Shown here: one piece after another, positions 60,601-64,000 of the stretch
Layout: the number at the start of each line of letters is the position of its first letter
Numbering within the stretch: the first letter of the stretch is position 1
Assembly (NCBI GenBank): GCA_949130485.1
Contig: OX422190.1
Location: forward strand, 5,680,861-5,744,860
DNA: 64,000 nucleotides
Source: Agelas oroides
Taxonomy: Eukaryota > Porifera > Demospongiae > Agelasida > Agelasidae
Direction of reading: 5' to 3'
Position numbers and translations under genes: made by a program
Notes under the pieces: model-generated
Database searches by the model: none
Seen by the model: only the letters and a program-made list of their open reading frames with translations
What the model was told of the DNA's origin: nothing

Positions 60601-62302
60601 GCCCGTAAGAAACTGCTGAGCGATGTAGATTGAGCTGGGTGCGTACGACGAATTCACTTGCTTGTTCAGATGAAAGTTGAGCTGAAAGCTCATGCCATGC
60701 TCGCTCGCTTGTTCAGTAGTGCTATCTGCAATTGAGATCATGAGCTATGTTGAGCTATGTAAGTCGAGAGTGACGCCAAATTCGCTCATTGCTTTGTAGT
60801 GCTCTGCAGCGATGGAGATCATGTGCGCCTGTAGCTTGCAGAGGGCCCCCTGGGGGCCAAAAGCCTGACATACATTTGACATCACAAGTGGAGCCGAGAC
60901 TTGCAACATGACTGCCGAGCCTTTGAGCCTCTTACATACGTCATGCCTCCTACGATACATCACGCCTCTACACCTCCGTCACAATCACAAGCCTCACTCC
61001 ACTTCACTGCACTTGACAATTATGCCAATATTTGAGACTGTATCATCCAACACAGAACAGAAGATGATGCTTGCTCGCTACCAAATATGCTATACAAGTT
61101 GACTAGATGAAGTACAAAGCTGTGATGCCTTGCTCACATTTTGTGGTTATGCCTACTTCTGTTAGTCATGTGACCTTTACATTGTGATTATGTAAAAATT
61201 GAATCCTGTACCACCCTGAATACATGGAAACATGCTAGTGCATAATTCTTTATTTTTCTTTTGTACCGAGAATTGTGTAAAAACCTAGTCAAACTCAGTA
61301 ACCAATAAAGACAGTACCACCTGTAATAGTTGCAAGAACTAGGCATGTCATTTCTGCTCTAAGGCTGCTCTAAATTAATCTTTTAGTTTCTGGTCTTACC
61401 TTTCCTTCCTACGTACATGATGTTGGGGTGGGAGGGGAGGGGGGGGGGGGGGGGGGACTATAGGACTATGATAACCGTTGCAAAATTTCTGTTTTGTGTA
61501 TGCAATATTTTGCCCTTCGTACTCAGTATTAATTATTGGATAGCCACAGTCACTTTTGTAATTCATCACAATTGTTCACCTGTTGCTTTATGACATCGTG
61601 GTAGTAGCCACGGAGGGCGATAGAAGGTATCTGGGAGGTCTGTGGATACACAGAATTCTGTTCAGGATTATCAGGATGCATATTTGCATTGGTTATAACT
61701 TTCAGCAAACTGCACTAAGGAGTAGTTTCTCGTGTCAACTGTGCATTCACGCCCTGACTACACGTAGTTATGTAATTTGATGACATAGCTGTGTAGTCCT
61801 CTTAAATTCAATCGTGAAAACTAGACGTGGGCGGAAGACTAGAAACTAAGGATTATTTTGGAGTAGCCTAAGGCTCTCTTTAGATAGAAACAAATTCCAA
61901 TGCACTAAAATCATCACATTGCTATCTCTTACTTTCTGGGTGTAGGTGACGTTCGGTTCTCACTCAATGGTACAACGTACCAGAACAACAGTATTGTGAC
62001 CCTGGAGGACATTGGTGAAGATGATGATGCTCTGTTCTGTATAACTAACCTGACTGCTTGTTGCCGAGGTGAAGATGGTTTTCTCTCAGGGAATTGGTTC
62101 TTCCCTAATAAAACTAGAGTTCCCAGCGAGTATGCTAATGAAACATTAAGAATAGAGTGGGATTTCTATAGAACCAGAGAGAAGATGATGGTACTTCTGC
62201 ATCGTAGAAGAGGTGGAGTGGATGGGATCTACCGCTGTGAGATACCTGATTCAATGAATGTTACCCAGAACTTATACATTGGAGTGTACACAGCAAGCCC
62301 TG
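34923..62302 (+). CDS. Ig-like receptor gene (5' part): signal peptide plus three Ig-type exons, continues beyond the window
   Basis: Inferred gene: exon 1 34923-34946 (MAVPARTK, good Kozak context ccATGG, donor gtaagt), exon 2 39785-39851 ([20 protein letters not shown]..., acceptor ttgttgcag, donor gtatgc), then phase 1-1 exons 55220-55576, 59668-59952 and 61946-62302. Exons 1-2 make a typical signal peptide, with a short positive start and a hydrophobic core, and end in phase 1, matching the acceptor phase of all the Ig exons. The product would be a secreted or membrane receptor with at least three Ig-like domains. By analogy with the cluster at 2-26 kb, the rest would be a stalk, membrane segment and possibly a kinase, but none lies in the window. 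Linking exon 2 to the exon 15 kb away is inference. The intron holds the Penelope-like element and many MITEs. Confidence 0.6.
35436..36066 (-). mobile_element. Possible decayed DNA transposon with a 101-codon ORF
   Basis: 'agtgtgtgaaattaa' at the left is inverted as 'ttaatttcacacac' at the right, with further imperfect inner matching (cgccaatgg / ccattggtgacg). Between them, 35937-35632 (minus) encodes 101 residues including a [17 protein letters not shown] stretch that looks protein-like but matches no family I can name. Confidence 0.35.
36099..36612. mobile_element. TTAA-flanked MITE, copy 2
   Basis: TTAA at 36099-36102 and 36609-36612. The termini are CCGATTGCATGTG and CCTATAATCAG. It shares the internal 'gatcgacaaccacccgggc' and 'gccgtgataacgcttagc' with the other copies. 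Confidence 0.75.
37426..37499. mobile_element. TAGCCTCG-family MITE (74 bp)
   Basis: It runs from 'taacctcgttcccaggctct' to '...gggagcgaggcta', with an internal 'actgcaagtgacagaaagct' also seen in other copies. The target duplication is poor. Confidence 0.5.
37500..39456. other. Intron sequence, no exon recognised
   Basis: Intronic to the receptor gene model. Short open frames lack support. An inverted pair at 38678-38715 ('gcaattgtttataca' and 'tataaacaattgc') is a small hairpin. Confidence 0.4.
39457..39640. repeat. (ACAT)n microsatellite
   Basis: A tetranucleotide tract with interspersed 'gtatatac' variants. All six frames are open here, giving artefactual ORFs. Confidence 0.95.
39956..40548. 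mobile_element. TTAA-family MITE, copy 3
   Basis: It starts TTAA-CCAATTATACAC (39956) and ends GCGTATAATAGG at about 40548, where the 3' TTAA has been lost. It contains the clearest inner near-palindrome of the family, 'ttgttttctcgatcgaggag' and 'atcgacaa'. Confidence 0.65.
41239..41541 (+). pseudogene. Isolated GIY-YIG endonuclease end of the PLE (left partial copy)
   Basis: This repeats the last 100 codons of the main PLE ORF2, from RNVIYVITC and QYAGMT to YGLNIIP and the stop, without any RT. The upstream open frame (from 41188) is host sequence fused by chance. Confidence 0.85.
41855..43654 (+). CDS. PLE N-terminal ORF (Pro-rich, coiled-coil/basic), 5'-truncated
   Basis: The frame is open from the copy junction at 41855 to a stop at 43652-43654, with the first Met at 41948. 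Comparison with 46061-46648 shows that the true N-terminus ([20 protein letters not shown]) is missing here. The protein is Pro/Ser/Thr-rich, then has a charged helical stretch (about 42600-42900, many K/E/R), then a basic His/Pro-rich tract. The final part ([20 protein letters not shown], then [11 protein letters not shown]) is the segment that normally runs straight into PLE reverse transcriptase. A run of nine Cs at 43634-43642 ends the frame early: one C fewer would fuse it to the RT frame. Confidence 0.7.
   Translation, partial: SEPPQTQDDSISSIQETPNSQFRLALSVTPCMPRISSIESVNHSPSPLLFSPTPTASPVHAPTPDSTQDQPPPPPLSPTNSLTSSHSTSPQHEESLSGSIELFSPTPSITQNKWPSPPPLPQRSPRIRRRHNLHNYASLASTNGSYDVRSSVGAPPPDTPTSDNSGTVQEPVSLTNGEPAASTNGSTDTHTSPHTQDSVSPTPNLESLRQALSALRLKQERVRHHTKFLSIQANQHSFPKGFRIKLPVQVPDFENSNLRKEILSLQTEIGNRLRDLVLEHYKSLANTIESKIESTKKSMFNKAEASSLSIKDKQRLTKIIENKITPIENRANKLRNQLREKREKKASRNNVRIPNPQSPRHPNGKCGNKPAFPRKQAAHHRMRPYPPPQYHHIPTQRHAHTCHKKRPHTPPPQYHHIPTQSHMHTQPPPPTPHVTQTTPTPPHGTHSSTSTSIPTNQAPTINVSQASPTTGTPTSPQASPPELRSSDEAEYPLKSNSKECRRFRRYNHNNQHKQKPNRVQNNDHCVNLSSCTLTKEETSILSKGLGFVPTPPTPHPSAIQKDINKFARTLRLKYEFQQNRPKKRKFKPQSNYIPPPINE
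43551..45677 (+). CDS. PLE reverse transcriptase with C-terminal GIY-YIG endonuclease
   Basis: The 708-codon frame overlaps the previous one by 104 bases, and the real join is the C-tract frameshift. RT motifs: [42 protein letters not shown] (first catalytic Asp), [18 protein letters not shown] and the catalytic box YIDD (44529-44540), then TFLDL. A linker has paired cysteines (CSNNCLTC). The C-terminal nuclease has NVIYVITC...VQYAGMT, R in NRFRNH and a terminal E in KKRESAW. Lengths and order fit endonuclease-bearing Penelope/Poseidon-type elements. The RT frame itself is undamaged. Function would be target-primed reverse transcription of the element. Confidence 0.9.
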   Translation: MPVPLGLNMSFSKIGQRKGNLNPKAITYPPPSTNNCLEDYIYALKIEATKLKPHRTRNNLSQRQRIALRKLRKRKDIIIKKADKGSTVVIQDRQEYIETGLEHLSDRDTYNELQEDQTKQVAEEVTQAVRSMYQEGHIDKPTAEYLLPPRMVRTQEMYFLKKIHKNPPSARPIVSGCDGPTEKISAYLDHWLQPLAKSLPSYIKDTNEFVKYIESTKLPKDCILCTLDVSSLYTNIPTEDGIHAALQAIENWDNKDPLCPPTSWLKKLLELILYKNVFRFNDNFYIQKQGTAMGTKMAPAYANIFMGALESRILSETNPSPIHWKRYIDDIFLVWTDTKESLEQFIKSINNLHPRINFTAEFSTDEITFLDLCLYKGERFTKEGILDIKTHIKPTNTQQYVRASSAHPPGTGRGIIKGELLRYLRTNSNEATFQTHREKHVENMKNRGYRRETIDESIRGIKFPDRLKTLASKPHTGNERLTFTTTYSLHLPTHRLRRLLVKHWHLIEKSPLLSRLFPNRPTVAFRTHKSIRKQLTRARLEDSKIVYKIDRDLTLLCEPLPALNAPPLIKRCSNNCLTCRALDTKPYIKSTSKGTYHNLKITNTISCKTRNVIYVITCTRCKVQYAGMTTQPLHNRFRNHLREMFTKRPANWVQTRLYRHVQQNHHIPSDIQVQPVESTEDQRSLKKRESAWIKALRTIEPYGLNIIP
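45966..45980 (+). ncRNA. Hammerhead-ribozyme-like core in PLE pseudo-LTR (also 41830-41844)
   Basis: GATGAGCGAAACGTC resembles the hammerhead core (CUGAUGA...GAAA...UC). Hammerhead motifs are known in PLE pseudo-LTRs. Stem II is practically absent and the 5' CU is replaced by UA, so it may be a relic or an atypical minimal form. Confidence 0.35.
46061..46663 (+). pseudogene. PLE ORF1 N-terminal part (right partial copy)
   Basis: It begins [20 protein letters not shown] and is identical to the main copy from the [12 protein letters not shown] region on. It breaks off at about 46648 where host sequence resumes (PHTL, stop). It supplies the 5' end missing from the main copy. Confidence 0.8.
46920..47191. 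mobile_element. Foldback MITE, about 112-bp arms
   Basis: The left arm (46920-47031) and right arm (47080-47191) are inverted and share 'attaagggcggggctcata', 'gaacattattcc' and 'tgtggcagtc'. The loop is about 48 bp. Confidence 0.75.
47246..47854. mobile_element. TAGCCTCG-family element, 609 bp, about 95-bp terminal inverted repeats
   Basis: The ends TAGCCTCGTTCCCAGGCC and GGCCTGGGAACGAGGCTA are nearly perfect inverted repeats for about 95 bp (to 'accacgtgatc'). The exact 8-bp duplication acccaact is at 47238-47245 and 47855-47862. The interior of about 420 bp is noncoding. This is the best-preserved long member of the family. Confidence 0.85.
48485..49252. mobile_element. GGGGCGAGC-family element, about 770 bp
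   Basis: It starts 'ttggggcgagcgtgagcgag' and ends 'cactcaccccacaatgttca', then 'acattcccctag'. It is collinear with 10217-10974. The flanking TA-rich sequence suggests a TA-type target. No coding frame. Confidence 0.6.
49400..49575 (-). pseudogene. hAT transposase C-terminal dimerisation fragment
   Basis: The minus-strand frame contains [20 protein letters not shown] followed by RTLLKP, the conserved C-terminal block of hAT transposases (normally ...SERxFSxAGxIxxxxRxxLxP). The rest of the transposase is absent. The foldback element at 49556-50373 abuts it. Confidence 0.75.
49556..50373. mobile_element. Foldback MITE, about 130-bp arms, with nested MITE
   Basis: The left arm (49556-49690) and right arm (50238-50373) are inverted ('gatgtagggatggtgtgaaa', 'ttggttggtttttgagggtt', 'cattcagaaaac'). 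The right arm has several small differences. It contains the element at 49862-50054. Confidence 0.75.
49862..50054. mobile_element. TAGTCTYG-subfamily MITE (193 bp), nested
   Basis: The ends TAGTCGCAAGCCAGACCC and GGGTCTGGCTTGTGAGACTA are flanked by 'gtcttgaat' (49853-49861) and 'gtcttgaac' (50055-50063), an 8/9 duplication. Its arms are about 70 bp. Confidence 0.75.
51130..51678 (-). repeat. Degenerate tandem repeat with a 182-codon minus-strand ORF
   Basis: About eight units of variable length, roughly 45-60 bp, contain 'ctcagggtcctcccaataac'. On the minus strand they form a frame from [18 protein letters not shown] through repeats with VIGRTLR to a basic end. The plus strand is also open (SQGPPNN repeats). 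Which strand, if either, codes is undecidable here. The non-repeat basic ends of the minus frame look slightly more protein-like. Confidence 0.4.
51808..52262. repeat. Dispersed direct repeat, copy 1 (about 450 bp)
   Basis: About 85% similar by eye to 54722-55160, from 'aaaatggcgt' to 'tacgccatgata'. Noncoding. The second copy lies immediately upstream of the first Ig exon. Confidence 0.8.
52445..52735. repeat. 46-bp tandem repeat, about 6 copies
   Basis: The unit contains 'ccaccaagcttcctcctctt' followed by 'gcgaggaggctcactctttcaa'; one unit has a 3-bp deletion. 'cctcctcttgcgaggagg' within each unit is a strong hairpin. Open frames are artefacts of the repeat. Confidence 0.9.
53271..53665. 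mobile_element. TAGTCTYG-subfamily MITE, 395 bp, about 85-bp inverted repeats
   Basis: The ends TAGTCTTGCAAGCCCGACCC and GGGTCGGGCCTGCGAGACTA are flanked by the exact 9-bp duplication gtgagttac (53262-53270 and 53666-53674). Confidence 0.85.
53931..54621. mobile_element. CAGGGGCGGCGGA-ended DNA transposon (hAT5-like), 691 bp
   Basis: The termini CAGGGGCGGCGGA and TCCGCCGCCCCTG are flanked by the 5-bp duplication ctctg (53926-53930 and 54622-54626). Subterminal G- and C-runs and the 'catgcccccagaccccccta' core link it to 20031-21091. No transposase remains. Confidence 0.75.
54722..55160. repeat. Dispersed direct repeat, copy 2
   Basis: Copy of 51808-52262 with small indels, including loss of part of the 'agaagaagaagaag' tract. 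It ends just 60 bp before the Ig exon at 55220. Confidence 0.8.
55220..55576 (+). CDS. Ig-like exon A1 of the receptor gene
   Basis: A 357-bp exon, phase 1-1, acceptor ...tgggtccag and donor gtaagt. It encodes [20 protein letters not shown], then [30 protein letters not shown] and YIGVYTAST. The cysteine in CITNLT and that in IYRC probably form the Ig disulphide. Several NxT/S glycosylation sites are present. It is about 90% identical by eye to the exon at 61946. The type recalls sponge-specific Ig-like receptor domains. Confidence 0.85.
55690..56085. mobile_element. Foldback MITE, about 110-bp arms, with inner palindrome
   Basis: The left arm (about 55690-55795: 'cactgcaaaaactacttggt', 'aaaatgaccac') is inverted at about 55970-56085. 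The centre (55857-55925) holds a second near-perfect inverted pair, 'tatgcatccatctgctggct' and its complement. Confidence 0.75.
56690..57199. mobile_element. TTAA-family MITE, copy 4, diverged
   Basis: The 3' end GCGTATAATCAG-CTAA (57184-57199) and internal 'gtctttggctttctcgtt'-like, 'gaggtccgctatacct' and 'gattgagtcgatcgacatct' match the family. Part of the interior is duplicated (56770-56890 and 56925-57030). The 5' end is not clear. Confidence 0.5.
57677..58256. repeat. 58-bp tandem repeat, about 10 copies
   Basis: The unit contains 'aagggtctaacttacagttc' and 'cgtcttccctaaccaaggac'. Copies alternate between 'agtaaggaagctgcaag' and 'agtgagacagcttcaag' starts. Each unit holds an acceptor-like 'taacttacag' and a donor-like 'aagtaagg'. 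It lies in the intron between Ig exons. Confidence 0.95.
58622..59193. mobile_element. TAGCCTCG-family element, 572 bp
   Basis: The ends TAGCCTCGTTCCCAGGTGC and GCGCCTGGGAACAAGGCTA have inverted repeats of about 70 bp (to 'gcacatgcgcg'). The duplication ggattgcat is at 58613-58621 and 59194-59202, 9 bp exact. Interior noncoding. Confidence 0.85.
59668..59952 (+). CDS. Ig-domain exon 2 of the receptor gene
   Basis: A 285-bp exon, phase 1-1, acceptor ...tcaatgcag, donor gtgaga. It encodes a canonical Ig fold: [20 protein letters not shown] (first Cys and core Trp) and [17 protein letters not shown] (second Cys in the YxC motif). It probably packs against the preceding A-type domain. It has several N-glycosylation sites. 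Confidence 0.9.
60424..60466. mobile_element. Minimal TAGCCTCG-family element (43 bp)
   Basis: TAGCCTCATACCTAGGC...GCCTGGGTACGAGGCTA with only a few bases between the inverted ends. It is flanked by the exact 9-bp duplication gacagtcct (60415-60423 and 60467-60475). It is essentially two termini back to back. Confidence 0.8.
60476..61945. other. Intron sequence, no exon recognised
   Basis: No Ig-type or other exon was recognised. It contains an 18-G run at 61439-61456, which could form a G-quadruplex or be a slippage-prone tract. Confidence 0.45.
61946..62302 (+). CDS. Ig-like exon A2 of the receptor gene (duplicate of A1)
   Basis: 357 bp, phase 1-1, acceptor ...gggtgtag, donor gtaagt. It encodes [20 protein letters not shown], then [30 protein letters not shown] and YIGVYTASP. 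Same length and splice phase as 55220-55576, with intron flanks also similar upstream ('atcacattgctatctcttac'). This shows that exon and flank were duplicated together. It could be the next domain of the same receptor or the start of a second gene. Confidence 0.85.
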
Positions 62303-62326
62303 GTAAGTGACATTGTACACTTATTG

Positions 62327-62360
62327 TAGCCTCGTTCCCAGGCCTACCCCGTTTTTTGTT
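62327..62360. mobile_element. Single TAGCCTCG-family end
   Basis: 'tagcctcgttcccaggccta' with no confident partner. A degenerate copy follows at about 62661-62711 ('tagccttgtccccaggctct' ... 'gacgaggtta'). Confidence 0.45.
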
Positions 62361-62995
62361 AGGTTCTCGTAAAGTGCAGACAGAATGTCGCTAATAAATT
62401 ATTCATAAGTCGTTATTTTAACCCCGTAGATCCTTGTATACTTGCAACAACCTGACAGCGCTGACGGCTAAGTGTTCTACTGAACGCTCTCACATATCCA
62501 AAGGAGGTCGAGGCAAGCTCTTTCTCTCTGTGGAGGTACAGAATCTACATACATTACTGTTATAGTGGATGTTGATCCGTTTGGAAGTGTTGGTTGTGTG
62601 GCACGAGTTCCAAGTATGGCCCGGGCCGTCTTTGATAGCTCAGTCCTCCACTAATCAACTAGCCTTGTCCCCAGGCTCTCCTGTACGACCATCAGATTCT
62701 GGTGACGAGGTTAGATTTGTCTTGCATGGGAGTAGTCTTGCCTGATAGACTTTTGAGTGCTACAGTGTTGTGTGTGTAGAAGCAAAAGCAGTTTTAGATG
62801 ATACGACAAGTCTGCATGTAAGCATATCAGTGCTAGGAGAAGCCATGGTCTGGCAGGCAAGGCCAGTATTTAAGTAATGGCAAGGTTACGTTGAACTGAC
62901 AAACGTGACATAACCATTACCAAGAGTGCCAGCATGAAGTCAATGGCGGCTTGATATGCCATTAGTAATGGTCATGTGATTGGCATATTCTGGTG

Positions 62996-63292
62996 TAGTC
63001 TTGCGCCCAGCCCGCACATGCCTCCCGGCGAGAAACGGTCTGGTGAACAAAATTGAATTTCTTGGGCTTATTCAGTGGTGAGGACCAATGAGATTGCAAG
63101 GTCGATTTATTACGTAGCACTTCCCTTACAGCTTTTTATCTACTCGAGTATCCGTACCTTTTTTGAGCAGATTTGGCGTAAAATGTTGCTAGGTTACACT
63201 GTCGCAAAAGTGTGCGCTAGCCCAAGAAAATTGACTTGGTTCACCAGACCGCATTTCTCCTCGCGAGAGAGTGGGGTCTGGGGACGAGACTA
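62996..63292. mobile_element. TAGTCTYG-subfamily MITE (297 bp)
   Basis: The ends TAGTCTTGCGCCCAGCCC and GGGGTCTGGGGACGAGACTA are flanked by the exact 9-bp duplication attctggtg (62987-62995 and 63293-63301). The inner arms share 'ggtctggtgaac' and 'gttcaccagacc'. Confidence 0.8.
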
Positions 63293-63301
63293 ATTCTGGT
63301 G

Positions 63302-64000
63302 ATGCTCGGTTAGAACTAAACCTACCAACTATTTGCTGGATTTAAGTTGTACTTAAGTTCAGAAGTGTGAGCAAGTTGCAGCTTCTTGAGGGGGCATTTC
63401 TGAACTGCTATAGGAATACCAAAACCCAATTCTATATGCAGTGGTCCGCCTAGCGTAGCATAAGTGCCTTATATGGAAGGTTTTATTTGCAAGCTGAGAA
63501 GTTGTACATTGCAGGTGGAAGGACTGGAGATAAAATTTACACATTTTTTTGCAAGAAATTCTTCTCACTGTAATACCCAAAATGAATGTGGTTTTCACCA
63601 AACAAAGCACACATCTTTTCTCAAACAGAAAATGCATTTAGCGTAGACAGTGGGCATACGAATCTAACGCTATACAACAGGATATACACTTGGTACAAAT
63701 GTCTGTATGCACAGGGTAATATAAGTCGGACCACTGGATGAACAACAGTCAGTGATTCTAAGGATGAATAGTAGATGGTGACCCAGACATTATAGCATAA
63801 TTATACATTCAGGACATTGTTGCGTGCTCCTACCCTATTAGTTGCACACAGCTGTTTAACATCAGGCTAAAGAAATGTGGTTTGGAACTGCTCATGCTTG
63901 TAGAACTAGAGCATTAATATTATCCTTTTTTCATGGTCTGTTGCCTTGTGACACACAATCTTACATAATGAACTGAGTCTTACAGTATTGTAGCAAAGCA
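63302..64000. other. No gene recognised
   Basis: End of window. Open frames here lack family resemblance and no further Ig exon was seen. Confidence 0.4.

Overview
The window looks like nuclear DNA of a sponge (Porifera), probably a demosponge. The main evidence is a receptor cluster with Ig-like exons (core [12 protein letters not shown] and GGVDGIYRC), Thr/Pro stalks and a DDR-like tyrosine kinase, of a kind I recall from Amphimedon. Short GT-AG introns, phase-1 domain exons and very dense MITEs also fit. The species is an inference. No prokaryotic features, CRISPR array, rRNA or tRNA were seen.

Layout. (1) 1-26 kb holds a tandem cluster of receptor tyrosine kinase paralogs on the + strand. 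RTK-A (2247-4537) has an intact stalk, membrane segment, juxtamembrane region and kinase. RTK-B (17908-18737) and RTK-C (24150-25627) have stalk, membrane segment and juxtamembrane region but have lost the kinase. A separate decayed kinase fragment lies at 21546-22476. These are interleaved with a pogo-like transposase-PHD relic (5214-8026), a reverse-transcriptase-type relic (11.7-12.8 kb), a 1.46-kb foldback (14932-16388) and many MITEs. (2) 26726-34760 is an 8.0-kb TIR-bounded Mutator-like transposon, and it is the highlight of the window. One minus-strand gene, reconstructed from 21 phase-consistent exons, encodes in order a ubiquitin-specific protease (C19), a Ulp1/SENP-type protease (C48), long Pro/Thr repeats, a GCM/WRKY-like zinc domain, a MULE DDE transposase, a SWIM finger and an AT-hook tail. 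Both protease catalytic sets are intact; the transposase part carries one apparent frameshift. (3) 34923-62302 or beyond is a + strand receptor gene. It has a two-exon signal peptide (34923-34946, 39785-39851) and three phase 1-1 Ig-like exons (55220-55576, 59668-59952, 61946-62302), with its stalk, membrane and cytoplasmic parts presumably beyond the window. Its second intron carries a recently inserted Penelope-like retroelement (41228-46648) and many small DNA transposons.

The host content is a family of Ig-type receptors that would bind ligand outside the cell and signal through tyrosine phosphorylation. Tyrosine motifs (YLN, YTVP, YSxP, PYxP) are kept even in the kinase-less paralogs. 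The rest is transposons. Several nonautonomous families are defined here by their ends and target duplications: a TAGYCTYG family with 8-9 bp duplications, a TTAA family, a CAGG family with 5-bp duplications, TA families and a GGGGCGAGC family. Exon coordinates for spliced genes are hand-derived from GT/AG sites, phase and homology, without transcript evidence.
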